From assembly GCA_934218695.1 (NCBI GenBank), contig CAKQDA010000016.1, positions 1 to 40,962 on the forward strand: a stretch of 40,962 bases of DNA, read 5' to 3'. Both the position numbers and the translations under genes were made by a program. The notes beneath the pieces are model-generated. The model did no database searches, was not told the DNA's origin, and saw only the letters and a list, made by a program, of their open reading frames with translations. Shown here piece after piece: positions 7,933 through 16,411 of this stretch. The first letter of the stretch is position 1. Each line of letters starts with the position of its first letter. Source of the stretch: an uncultured Succinivibrio sp. GTDB lineage: Bacteria; Pseudomonadota; Gammaproteobacteria; Enterobacterales; Succinivibrionaceae.

Positions 7933-8304
7933 AGTAAAGCTCCTTAAGATTAACTAAAGAATGTTTAGTTCAGTATCATTTTTTAGTGTTTCACTTTCAA
8001 CATAATTCAAAGTAAATGTGGTAAATGGCAACACGATGGAGCAGTTTTGAGATTAAAAGCTGAAGATGGTGCAATATTGCACTAATGAGGATCCGTATAA
8101 CTGGAAATATTAAGAAATTACAGATTTGTCAGGAGCCAAATGCTCATAATTGAGAATTGAAGAGTGCAAATTACAGAAATTTGAGGATTTTATGGATCAA
8201 ACGAAGGTATAACCCGTTTGTCTCTATATTATTTGGGACGCTGACAGCAGAAAGTTTCTGCTGCCAGCGCTGTGATCACCTAATGAAGAAATACTTTTTT
8301 TAAT
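7933..8304. other. 372-bp intergenic region between prmA and tatA, with hairpins
   Basis: No gene is seen. The right part holds two hairpins downstream of prmA. The stronger is CGCTGACAGCAGAAA/TTTCTGCTGCCAGCG (8239-8269), two 15-base arms with a single A-C mismatch and almost no spacer, with no T-run on either side. The weaker is CAAACG/CGTTTG with an inner GGT/ACC (8198-8220). The left part must contain the tatA promoter; I could not pick a convincing -35/-10 pair. Confidence 0.6.
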
Positions 8305-9192
8305 CTATTTTTTAGTTCCGGTCAGTAAGGCCCAGCCATCAAGATCTTTAACCTTATTCATCACAAAGTCTTTTGAATATGCTTCGATAACAGACTGTGA
8401 CTGTTCAGTTAAGATACCTGACAGAGCCAGCAGACCGCCAGATTCTGTCAGTGATGCAATAACAGGTTCGAGCTCAGCCAGGGGACCTGCCAGAATATTG
8501 GCAACAGTGACAGGTGATTTTGGAAGATTCAGTTCTTTATCTGTTCCCATTACAAGCTGTAGTTTTTCTGCAACTCCGTTTCTTTGTGCATTCTCTTTGG
8601 AAGCAATTAAAGCCTGTTCATCAATATCAACACCGATGGCATTCTTTGCCCCAAGTTTTAAAGCGGCAATTCCAAGAATTCCAGAACCGCAACCATAGTC
8701 TAAAACCTGTTTGTCCTTTAAATCAAGAGAATCAAGATACCCAAGACATAAGGCGGTGGTAGGGTGAGTTCCTGTACCAAAGGCAAGACCTGGATCGAGC
8801 ATAACTACAACACTGTCCTTCTCGTCAACGCTAAGCCATGAAGGGCAGATCCACAGTCTTTTGCCAAACTTTAACGGTTTGAACTGATCCATCCAGGCTC
8901 TGATCCAGTTTTTATCTTCAAGATGGGTAGCAGCCATTGGGATATGATCTCCTAAGAGGGCTCTTAACTTATCAAGTATTGGCTTAGGATCGGTGCCCTG
9001 AGCTAACAGACCTGTAACCTCAGTGTTGGGCCACAGTCTTCTCTCACCAGGTCTTGGCTCAAGAATAGGAGAGTCTTCAGCGTCGGTGTAACTTACAGCC
9101 AGAGCTCCAAAGCTCTCTAATAACTCTGCAATAGTATCAGCTGACTGATTTGTGGTACGAAGTTTTATCTGTATCCAGTCTGTATCACTCAC
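8305..9192 (-). CDS. prmA: Ribosomal protein L11 methyltransferase PrmA
   Basis: A 295-residue SAM-dependent methyltransferase that trimethylates ribosomal protein L11. The N-terminal substrate-recognition domain (about residues 1-60) and linker are followed by D-P-G-L-A-F-G-T-G-T-H-P-T-T (133-146), the SAM motif D-Y-G-C-G-S-G (165-171) and A-N-I-L-A-G-P-L in place of the usual N-I-L-A-x-P-L. The start is GTG at 9192 with AGGAG six bases upstream; E. coli PrmA has a similar length. The first 8 bases overlap the end of the preceding membrane-protein gene, so the two are probably translationally coupled. Confidence 0.95.
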   Translation of the reverse strand: MSDTDWIQIKLRTTNQSADTIAELLESFGALAVSYTDAEDSPILEPRPGERRLWPNTEVTGLLAQGTDPKPILDKLRALLGDHIPMAATHLEDKNWIRAWMDQFKPLKFGKRLWICPSWLSVDEKDSVVVMLDPGLAFGTGTHPTTALCLGYLDSLDLKDKQVLDYGCGSGILGIAALKLGAKNAIGVDIDEQALIASKENAQRNGVAEKLQLVMGTDKELNLPKSPVTVANILAGPLAELEPVIASLTESGGLLALSGILTEQSQSVIEAYSKDFVMNKVKDLDGWALLTGTKK

Positions 9193-10612
9193 TTTTGTCT
9201 CCTTTCTGTGCTTTTAAATAATCATCAATTCTAAACGGTTCTGATAAGGATATTTCATTCTGGGTATAGTTTTCTGAATCTGTAACTATATTATGCAGTC
9301 TCGTGTAGATCACGTTTGTCATATTTCCCAGATTAAGATTTACATTATTTATAGATCGTACAAACAGAACATTCTTTGCTCCGAGTTTCCCTAATTCTCT
9401 TGAGGAGATGTGCTTATAGTTAAAAACTTTGATAATAAGCTCACTTCCTAACTTTGACACTGCTTCAATGTTACTCTTTCCACCGATATTTTTTAAGATT
9501 GCAATAAGCAGCAACTCAGGATTGTCAATTTCATCAATAGCCAGTCCGCCGGTGTAGGTTCTCTTTTTAAACTTGTTCTTAAGATAGTTTACTGTACCCA
9601 GTTTTGACAGAACAACCTGCATGATGGCAGGCAGGATAACTGAGAGCAGAACCAGTGCGTAATGGCTTGTGGTCAGCTGCAGAAAAACCAGATTCTTCAG
9701 CACAAGATCAGGCTGATAGAGCATAAAAAAGTTTGTAAATGTTGACAAATCAAGATACAGGCTTAAAAAGAATAGCATAACTGAGGAGATGCACAGGACG
9801 ATTAAGGTTCCAGGATAGAAGAGCATTAAAATGGAGAGCTCAACCGAGATGCATGATCCTATTTTTGAGGTCAGACAGGTGATCATGGCTAAAAATACCA
9901 GAAACAGCCTGTTGTAGGATTTTGCCATAAATGCTCTGACCAGAATCAGGGATGGCAGGGCAAAAAGATTGGTCATCAGAATGCTGTTGAGCATCGCATG
10001 GATAGTGTCGCTCTCGGTCTGAAGGCTGACAAGAGAGTTTAAAAGTGAGCTAAAACCGAGTGTCAGCATAATTTCGTAAATAGGTACAAACAGACAGGAC
10101 AAAAATGAATCTACGAAGACTGAGGTAAAAGTGATGAGAATAGAATGCTCGATATTTTTGATGATCACCACAAAGCTCAGCAGTATTAGAGCCGGCACAA
10201 AGAGTACGCCGGTCAGCTTGATTAAAATGGCTCCAAAGCTTGCTCGCTCTGCACTCTGATCAAGATCGTGAGAAGGCAACATGAACATGGTTGAAGCTAG
10301 AGACGAGATCACCCAAGCCGTAGGCTGACTGAACAGATGCGGATAAAAAACTATGGATATTCCGCATAAAAGGGAGTAGTTCAGACCTACTGCAAAAAGC
10401 TGGTAAAAACGGTTGAATGTAGGAATAAGACAGGCAACAGAAACAGCAAACAGACCCGGGAGCATGGTTCGGCAGATTTCCAAAAGAATGGTCTGTATTG
10501 TAAAGTCTATTCCGATAGGAATTCTTTTATCCAGTGCAAAAGAGGCAATTGCGAGCAGTCCTAATGGAAACAGAAGTAATAAGCTTCGCTGCTGATAATT
10601 TGCATTGTTCAT
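9185..10612 (-). CDS. Degenerate glucose-type PTS EIIC-EIIB-like membrane protein
   Basis: 475 residues. An N-terminal polytopic region of about ten hydrophobic segments is followed by a soluble domain at about 367-442. The soluble domain follows the EIIB(Glc) plan: L-L-I-A-I-L-K-N-I-G-G-K-S-N-I at its start and E-L-G-K-L-G-A-K-N-V-L-F later. Where EIIB has the phosphorylated cysteine (D-A-C-I-T-R-L-R), this protein reads V-S-K-L-G-S-E-L, with no cysteine. The EIIC G-I-T-E-P sugar-binding motif is also unrecognisable (T-S-K-I-G-S-C). It therefore looks like a pseudo-PTS protein that cannot pass phosphate, perhaps a sensor or relic. The start is uncertain: ATG at 10612, or TTG at 10657. It is cotranscribed with prmA. 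Confidence 0.55.
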   Translation of the reverse strand: MNNANYQQRSLLLLFPLGLLAIASFALDKRIPIGIDFTIQTILLEICRTMLPGLFAVSVACLIPTFNRFYQLFAVGLNYSLLCGISIVFYPHLFSQPTAWVISSLASTMFMLPSHDLDQSAERASFGAILIKLTGVLFVPALILLSFVVIIKNIEHSILITFTSVFVDSFLSCLFVPIYEIMLTLGFSSLLNSLVSLQTESDTIHAMLNSILMTNLFALPSLILVRAFMAKSYNRLFLVFLAMITCLTSKIGSCISVELSILMLFYPGTLIVLCISSVMLFFLSLYLDLSTFTNFFMLYQPDLVLKNLVFLQLTTSHYALVLLSVILPAIMQVVLSKLGTVNYLKNKFKKRTYTGGLAIDEIDNPELLLIAILKNIGGKSNIEAVSKLGSELIIKVFNYKHISSRELGKLGAKNVLFVRSINNVNLNLGNMTNVIYTRLHNIVTDSENYTQNEISLSEPFRIDDYLKAQKGDKSE

Positions 10613-10961
10613 AATTAAAGAAACCCAACATAAAATCCATGTTTCATATTTTATCAAATTTTAAAGCTTCTCTAATTTCATAACTCAAGCTTTTGTAAAG
10701 ATTTCTTAAAGGCACATTCTGCAGTCTGCTATTTACAGGTTTAAAAATGTCACTTCGTGTGATATAAATTTTCTGTATTTATCGTAAATTCTAAGCTGCT
10801 ATGAAAATCCAAATCGTAATGCTCTCTTACGATCAATGCCTTCTGTCACAAAAAGAATTTTATTGGTTTTGCTCTATATAAATTTTCGTTCAATACAAAT
10901 ATAATTGAACCACATATCAATATTTATCGCTTTAAAAGATACTGAACCCTGGGGATCAATC
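10613..10961. other. Divergent intergenic region before recJ
   Basis: An AT-rich gap of about 350 bp between the PTS-like gene (minus) and recJ (plus). A TATATAAA stretch at 10875-10882 could be the recJ -10 region, but no good -35 lies 16-18 bp upstream. No gene, repeat or RNA is recognised. Confidence 0.4.
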
Positions 10962-12659
10962 GTGAAAATCGTGCGTCGAGATGTCATTGATGACAGTTAT
11001 TTAGAACCTTATATTCCGGATCAGGTTATCCGTCAGATTTTGGCAAGACGAGGCATCAGAACAGAGCAGGATATCACCTGTAAGCTCGGTGATATTCTTC
11101 ATTACAGGGATTTTCATGATATCGAAAAAGCAAGTTCCATCATCGCAGATTCCATCATAAATCAGGAGTCGATTCTGGTTGCCGGTGACTATGACGTGGA
11201 TGGTATTACAGGTACTGCTCTTGGGGTGAGAGGTCTTAGAGATTTAGGCGCTAAAGATGTAACCTACTATGTTCCTTCAAGATATGAGGGTGGCTACGGT
11301 GTGAGTGAGGGGGCTGTAGACAGGGCTATAGCTCAGGGAGTAAAGCTTATCCTGACCGTTGACAATGGTGTAAGCTGCAAGGAATCAATAGATTACGCAA
11401 AATCAAAGGGGCTTAAAGTTGTGATAACAGATCACCATGAAACCCCTGAGGAGTTGCCTCTTGCTGATGCGATTGTTGATCCTAAATTACCCTGCGACAG
11501 ATTCCCTTCTAAAAACCTGTGCGGAGCAGGTGTACTGTTCTATGTGCTAGTGGCTACAAGGGCCTGTTTAAAGGAAAGAGGATATTACGACGGCAGGGCA
11601 GTCCCAAGGATAGGCCGATTTCTCGATCTGGTTGCACTGGGGACTATTGGCGATGTAATGCAGCTTGATGCGAATAACCGAAAACTTGTGAAATACGGAT
11701 TTGAAAGAATTCGTCGCGGGGAGTGCGTTGTAGGCATCAGGGCACTTGCCTCATCATGCCGTGTCGATTTACCTTCAATAAACTCCGTCTCCATTGCCTA
11801 TGATTTATGTCCAAGACTGAATGCCCCCGGCAGAATAAAACTTGAGAAAAATCCTGCTGTAGATTTAATGCTTACAGATGATGATACTGACGCCTGTATC
11901 TATGCAAGAGAGCTTGAGATGTGCAACAGGCGGCGTGGAGATTATGAGCGTGTGTTCATAAAGGAAGCTTGTGAGGATGCTCAAAAGCAGGCAGGAAATT
12001 CAGCAATAGTGCTTTACAGACCAAACTGGCTTGTGGGTCTTGGTGGGCTGATTGCAAGCAGAATTAAAGAAAAGTTCTCAGTTCCATGCTTTGTATTCTC
12101 AGGAACAGGGGATGAGCTGTCAGGCTCAGCACGTTCCGTTCCTGGTTTTAGTATTGTAAAAATACTGCAGACTCTGTCAGAGAAGAGTCCTGATCTTTTA
12201 ATCAGATTCGGGGGGCATGCAATGGCTGCAGGAGCCTCGATTCACAAAGACAACTTTGAGAAATTCAAGATCCTCTTCAATCAGGTGGCAACCGAGAATT
12301 TAGGACAGCCTGCTGAGGATGAAATTGTTTCAGACGGCAGTCTGCCATCAAACTATGTAACAGTGGCCTTTGCCCGTGATTTAGAGTCGTATGGTCCATG
12401 GGGTAACGGTTTTGAAGAACCCTGCTTTGATGGAGAGTTTACTGTTGAAGATGTATTTTTAGTTGCCAACCGTCATTTGAAATTCAAACTCAGAAACGAT
12501 GACGGTTCGAGCATGAATGCAATTAAGTTAAGAGCAACTCCCAATGAGCGCTCCATAACAAAGTACATGCGTGTAAGAGCAGTGTATACAGTAGGAATCA
12601 ACCACTACATGGGCTCACAGAGACTTGAGATTAAGGTAAATGCCATTGAGCCTGTATAA
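10962..12659 (+). CDS. recJ: Single-stranded-DNA 5'-3' exonuclease RecJ
   Basis: A 565-residue DHH-family exonuclease for recombination and mismatch repair. The catalytic motifs are intact: D-Y-D-V-D-G (76-81), D-N-G (134-136) and D-H-H (157-159), with R-F-G-G-H-A-M-A-A-G in the DHHA1 domain and a C-terminal OB domain. The frame is open to a TTG at 10905. I chose the GTG at 10962 because GGGGAT lies 5-7 bases upstream and the resulting N-terminus (M-K-I-V-R-R-D-V) matches E. coli RecJ. It stands alone here; in E. coli recJ lies between dsbC and prfB, so its setting differs. Confidence 0.95.
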   Translation: MKIVRRDVIDDSYLEPYIPDQVIRQILARRGIRTEQDITCKLGDILHYRDFHDIEKASSIIADSIINQESILVAGDYDVDGITGTALGVRGLRDLGAKDVTYYVPSRYEGGYGVSEGAVDRAIAQGVKLILTVDNGVSCKESIDYAKSKGLKVVITDHHETPEELPLADAIVDPKLPCDRFPSKNLCGAGVLFYVLVATRACLKERGYYDGRAVPRIGRFLDLVALGTIGDVMQLDANNRKLVKYGFERIRRGECVVGIRALASSCRVDLPSINSVSIAYDLCPRLNAPGRIKLEKNPAVDLMLTDDDTDACIYARELEMCNRRRGDYERVFIKEACEDAQKQAGNSAIVLYRPNWLVGLGGLIASRIKEKFSVPCFVFSGTGDELSGSARSVPGFSIVKILQTLSEKSPDLLIRFGGHAMAAGASIHKDNFEKFKILFNQVATENLGQPAEDEIVSDGSLPSNYVTVAFARDLESYGPWGNGFEEPCFDGEFTVEDVFLVANRHLKFKLRNDDGSSMNAIKLRATPNERSITKYMRVRAVYTVGINHYMGSQRLEIKVNAIEPV

Positions 12660-12686
12660 ATCAGGATCGCATCTGTGAAAAAACTT

Positions 12687-12704
12687 CTGAAAATGTCAGT
12701 TTTT
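12687..12704 (+). terminator. Weak terminator-like hairpin after recJ
   Basis: CTGA-AAATG-TCAG followed by TTTTT, 28 bp past the recJ stop. The stem is only 4 bp (extendable across a bulge with upstream A residues), so support is limited. Confidence 0.35.
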
Positions 12705-12771
12705 GCCGTCTTATGATGACTCTTATATGGAAGAGTATTGATAACTGACAGGTGGATGCTCTGATATCTGA

Positions 12772-12805
12772 TAAAAAATCCTGTTAAGTATCACCTTAAC
12801 AGGAT
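12772..12805 (-). terminator. Intrinsic terminator of the glucokinase gene
   Basis: On the minus strand an 11-bp perfect stem (ATCCTGTTAAG / CTTAACAGGAT, 6-base loop) runs into a T-run (TTTTTTAT). It starts 15 bp past the stop of the ROK gene. Confidence 0.85.
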
Positions 12806-12819
12806 AAGACTACTAAAAA

Positions 12820-13557
12820 TTAAATTCTGGTTTTAGCGTACATGGCGGCACCTATGATACCTGCCAGATTTAATGTCTTTGCAGGGACAACCTTAGTGTT
12901 TAAGGTTAACTTTGAAGCATATTTTTCAAACTTCTTAGAAACACCACCACCTAAAACAATGAAGTCAGGCTGAGTCAGGAAAGCTATGTACTCGAGGAAC
13001 TTGTTTAATCTCTCTCCCCATTCTTTAAACCCGAGATCTTCTTTATCACGGACAGAATCAGCACAATAGTGTTCGGCGATATCACCTTTGAATTTGATAT
13101 GACCAAATTCTGTATTAGGGTACATCTGGCCGTTGATAAACAGTGCAGAGCCAATGCCTGTGCCGATGGTTAGAAACAGTACAGGTCCTTTATAATCCTT
13201 TACAGCACCAAAGGTAAGTTCAGCCAGACCTGCCACATCGGCATCATTTGCAACGTATACATTCTGACCTACAGTCTTTGTAAACAGTTCTTCAACTTTT
13301 ACATTGATCCATGACTTGTCAATGTTGGCTGCTGTAAGTACCTCACCATCAATAACACGAGCAGGAAAACCGCATCCGATTGGTCCTTTGAATCCTATCT
13401 GGTCAACAAGCTGTTTTAATGTCTGTGCAACAGCCTCAGGAGTTGCAGGCTGTGGTGTGGGAATTCTGATCCTCTCAGTTTTTAATTCGCCTGTCTGAGT
13501 GTCTACTACTGCTCCTTTTATTCCGCTGCCACCAATATCAACACCAAGGATATCCAT
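12820..13557 (-). CDS. ppgK: ROK-family polyphosphate glucokinase-like protein
   Basis: 245 residues of the ROK/actin fold. The phosphate-binding D-I-G-G-S-G-I-K-G (7-15), G-T-G-I-G-S-A-L-F and E-F-G-H fit polyphosphate glucokinase, which phosphorylates glucose from inorganic polyphosphate (or ATP). The [10 protein letters not shown] segment, D-K-S-W-I, and the absence of the ROK zinc motif (C-x-C-x-x-x-x-C) also fit that group. The ATG at 13557 has AAGGTGA upstream; a GTG at 13566 is also in frame but lacks a ribosome site. It is a single-gene unit with its own terminator. This enzyme is best known from Actinobacteria and some other phyla; another ROK glucokinase is the alternative. Confidence 0.75.
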   Translation of the reverse strand: MDILGVDIGGSGIKGAVVDTQTGELKTERIRIPTPQPATPEAVAQTLKQLVDQIGFKGPIGCGFPARVIDGEVLTAANIDKSWINVKVEELFTKTVGQNVYVANDADVAGLAELTFGAVKDYKGPVLFLTIGTGIGSALFINGQMYPNTEFGHIKFKGDIAEHYCADSVRDKEDLGFKEWGERLNKFLEYIAFLTQPDFIVLGGGVSKKFEKYASKLTLNTKVVPAKTLNLAGIIGAAMYAKTRI

Positions 13558-13594
13558 ACTAATCACCTTTTATAGTTGTTTTAACCTAATCTGA

Positions 13595-13627
13595 TATAAA
13601 TCTGTTATAAATCTGTTATAAATCTGA
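13595..13627. repeat. Three tandem 11-bp repeats upstream of the glucokinase gene
   Basis: TATAAATCTGT occurs at 13595-13605 and 13606-13616, with a third copy (last base A) at 13617-13627. The array lies 38 bp upstream of the ppgK start, in its promoter region, so it may be a helical-phase binding array or a slippage product. Confidence 0.75.
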
Positions 13628-14216
13628 AATTGTTTGAAAACTGTAAAATTTATGTTTTGAGTATAGGCAAAAGTTTTAACTCTTATCTACCTAATTTTTG
13701 TTAAATTTTGAAAAACATAGGCTACGGCACAAAATATGGGCAGAATTTATGGATTATGCATCTGTTTTAGTTCGTGGTTGAATATACTGTTAAAAATAAT
13801 TAGACATTGGTTCAGTGTAAAAGATATAAAGTTCATGCTGTGTATTGTCTGAATTTTTGTCATGTTCCTGAATGGAATGTATCTTTTACAGGAAAATATT
13901 TTACACATGATTTTATTAAAAAATTGATGTAAATCCCTGTCAGAATACGCTTTACAGCAATGTAATATTTAATAACTATGTGTGAAAACAGAGAATAATG
14001 AATTTCTTTAGAAGAGATGCCGTGATCTGATAATTCATTCCTCAAAAGACTGAGCATAAAGAGTGGTGCTGTTCATTTGAGGAAACTCTCTGTTTTGTAT
14101 TTTACAAGTAATGAAAAGAGTCAGAAAATACTGTAATTCAGACCTTATAAGAGCACATCAGCAGGTTAATTGTCTCTGATTTCCTGCAAAAACTGTTTTT
14201 ATATCAGTGTATTGTC

Positions 14217-14222
14217 TATAAT
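14217..14222 (+). promoter_or_regulatory. Probable -10 box for the gene at 14264
   Basis: A consensus TATAAT lies 42 bp before the start codon. The hexamer 17 bp upstream (TGTTTT, 14194-14199) is a poor -35. Confidence 0.45.
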
Positions 14223-14263
14223 TAAAAACATATATACAGAGGCAATACCTAAAAGGAAAGAGC

Positions 14264-14722
14264 ATGTCAGAAATTTACTGTTCAGAAATTTACTGTATAA
14301 GTTATTCTGATTTTGGATATCTGCTTACAGAGAATGACTGGTCTGTCAGTATCCGCAAATTAGACGACTATGATTTTGATGTATATGAGGATCTTTTAAA
14401 AACAGGAGAGATCATACTCAAACGCCGTTTTTTAGGCAGTGTTCCCTCTGTTTTTGAAGACAGTTCCGAGTTTAAGTCAGAGCCTGAACTTCCTTCTGAT
14501 ATAGAAAGATTTCTCATGACCTACAAAGGTGTTAATGCTGTTGTTGTAGGTTCTTACGACTTTGACAGATTATTTAATGGTTTGCCAAAGGACAGTTTTG
14601 GTTTTGTTTTAACAGATAAGGCTCAGATCACCTGTAATCAGTACTCAGCTGAAGATCTTGCCGAGGATGTGGTTTTGCTGGCCTCAAATGGTAATGATTT
14701 AAACTGTACTGACAGTCTTTAG
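14264..14722 (+). CDS. Hypothetical acidic protein, 152 residues
   Basis: I do not recognise a family. AAGGAAAG precedes the ATG and a TATAAT box lies 42 bp upstream, so it is probably expressed. The protein is acidic and cytoplasmic-looking, with no signal peptide or membrane segment; hydrophobic strands occur at about 91-97 (V-N-A-V-V-V-G) and 112-117. Its start is odd: residues 2-6 (S-E-I-Y-C) are repeated exactly as 7-11 through a perfect 15-bp duplication. It lies 80 bp upstream of nnr on the same strand and might share transcription with it. No close fit to a toxin, antitoxin or immunity family was seen. Confidence 0.65.
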   Translation: MSEIYCSEIYCISYSDFGYLLTENDWSVSIRKLDDYDFDVYEDLLKTGEIILKRRFLGSVPSVFEDSSEFKSEPELPSDIERFLMTYKGVNAVVVGSYDFDRLFNGLPKDSFGFVLTDKAQITCNQYSAEDLAEDVVLLASNGNDLNCTDSL

Positions 14723-14802
14723 TCTTCATTGAGACAGCGGTTGAACAGATTTGGTACTCTTATACAGAGTTAGCAGACAGATTAAGGTATAACGGAGTAT
14801 TT

Positions 14803-16350
14803 ATGGAACAGCTCCCATTGGAAGTTTATACAAGTGACGAGGTTAAATTCATCGAAGCAGAGCATGCCAAAGCGCATAACGGTCACTGCTTTGATCTTAT
14901 GCAGCAGGCCGGAAAGGCTGTTTTTGACTTTATTGTAAGGGAATGTGCACAGGCTAAGGATGTGTGGATCTTCTGTGGTAAGGGAAATAATGGCGGAGAC
15001 GGATATATCGTTGCAAATCTGCTGCTTGAAAACTCCATAAATCACAGAGTGTTTTCAGTAGGTACTCCGCATGAGGAAACTGAAGCTAGCATTGCCTATG
15101 AATACTATGTGCGTCAGGGCGGTGTTGTTGAATTTGAATTGCCAAATCACGGACAGTTACCTGATGACGGAGTCATTGCCTACAGTGCCCCTGATGTTAT
15201 TGTAGATGCTCTTTTAGGCACTGGTATAAGTTCTTCACCTAAAGGCGATATGGCAAAGTGGATTGCCTATATCAATCAGCTTAATACCTATGTGGTAAGT
15301 GTTGATATTCCGTCAGGTGTAATTTCTGATACAGGCAGTGTTCCCGGCATGTGTGTAAGCGCTGATGCCACGGTATGCATGCTAGCTTTAAAACCAGGTC
15401 TTTTGACATCAGATGCTGTCGACTTTGTGGGTAAAATTGAATTTGCTCCATTAGGAGTTGATGCATACAGCTACTATGACGCCTTTGATTATTCTAAAAC
15501 AGCATATCCGCTTCCGATAATGCGTGTATCCTACAGGGCTATTAAGTCTCAGTTACCGGTGCGTTATCCTTCCTTTAACAAGGGGGATAACGGAAAAGTT
15601 CTAATAATTGCAGGCTCCTCTGGCTTTGGCGGAGCTGCAATTCTGTCAGGAACCGGTGCTTTAAGAGCCGGTGCTGGTCTTGTTAAGGTCGCTCTGGAAA
15701 AAGATAACTACCAGCCACTTTTGAGTGTAAGACCGGAACTTATGACTGTTGATTTAAACTCAGCCGAAGCATTACAGAAAGCTATCGATTGGGCGGATGT
15801 CATAGCTGTTGGTCCTGGTCTTGGGGTAAACGAGAGAACAAAGAGAATTTTAGATACACTCGATGACGTTATAGACAAGTATGTGGTTTATGATGCTGAT
15901 GCCCTGAATGTCCTGTCGGGGTATGAGGACAAGTTCTATAACGAAAACCGTGTTATTACTCCTCATCCAGGAGAGGCTGCAAGACTTTTGGGCACTACAG
16001 TTGAGGCTGTCAATGCAGACAGGCTCGGCTCATGCTACAGGTTGTGGCAGAAGTTTGGTGGAGTGGTTCTCCTAAAAGGTGCCGGCAGTATAGTCTGTGA
16101 CGGCAACAGACTGTCAATTGTCAATGAGGGATCGCCTGCCCTTGCAACAGGAGGTTCTGGCGATCTTTTAACCGGTATCATTGCCTCATTAATTGCACAG
16201 GGTCTGGGTCTTGAAATGGGAACGATTGTTGGCGCATGTATTCACGGCAGAGCAGGAGCTCTCTGTGGAGAAAAGGAAGGGGTAATCGGTACTCTGCCTA
16301 TGGATGTAAGTCGGTACGTAAGAGAACTCGTCAACGGAATAAAGCAGTAA
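14803..16350 (+). CDS. nnr: Bifunctional NAD(P)HX epimerase/dehydratase
   Basis: A 515-residue YjeF-type fusion that repairs hydrated NAD(P)H. The N-terminal epimerase domain has G-N-N-G-G-D-G-Y (61-68) and V-D-I-P-S-G; the C-terminal ADP-dependent dehydratase domain has G-S-S-G-F-G-G-A, the N-x-G-S-P-A-L-A-T-G-G-S-G-D motif (ending near residue 454) and H-G-R-A-G. ACGGAG precedes the ATG. It opens the tsaE-amiB-mutL-miaA gene string, as in E. coli. Length and domain order are normal. Confidence 0.95.
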   Translation: MEQLPLEVYTSDEVKFIEAEHAKAHNGHCFDLMQQAGKAVFDFIVRECAQAKDVWIFCGKGNNGGDGYIVANLLLENSINHRVFSVGTPHEETEASIAYEYYVRQGGVVEFELPNHGQLPDDGVIAYSAPDVIVDALLGTGISSSPKGDMAKWIAYINQLNTYVVSVDIPSGVISDTGSVPGMCVSADATVCMLALKPGLLTSDAVDFVGKIEFAPLGVDAYSYYDAFDYSKTAYPLPIMRVSYRAIKSQLPVRYPSFNKGDNGKVLIIAGSSGFGGAAILSGTGALRAGAGLVKVALEKDNYQPLLSVRPELMTVDLNSAEALQKAIDWADVIAVGPGLGVNERTKRILDTLDDVIDKYVVYDADALNVLSGYEDKFYNENRVITPHPGEAARLLGTTVEAVNADRLGSCYRLWQKFGGVVLLKGAGSIVCDGNRLSIVNEGSPALATGGSGDLLTGIIASLIAQGLGLEMGTIVGACIHGRAGALCGEKEGVIGTLPMDVSRYVRELVNGIKQ

Positions 16351-16411
16351 TCAGGACAAAACAGTAAAACAGTACAATTTCAGATCTGTAAGGCAGAAGA
16401 TTATATATACC

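Larger units (their letters stand above)
13558..14263. other. 0.7-kb gene-free AT-rich stretch
   Basis: No coding region is convincing: a 65-codon minus-strand frame at 13860-14057 lacks a ribosome site and family features. Near the left end are three tandem 11-bp repeats, and at the right end the promoter of the gene at 14264. The rest holds nothing I can identify. It could hide a small RNA, but I see no strong terminator inside. Confidence 0.5.

Noticed and set aside
13595..13627. A minimal CRISPR array
   Set aside because: The 11-bp units are contiguous with no spacers, and no cas gene is present.
13860..14057. A 65-codon minus-strand frame in the gene-free stretch
   Set aside because: There is no ribosome site, promoter or recognisable domain, and the composition looks like translated AT-rich spacer.
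14111..14179. A 22-codon basic frame (M-K-R-V-R-K-Y-C)
   Set aside because: No ribosome site, no promoter and no structural context; chance is likely.
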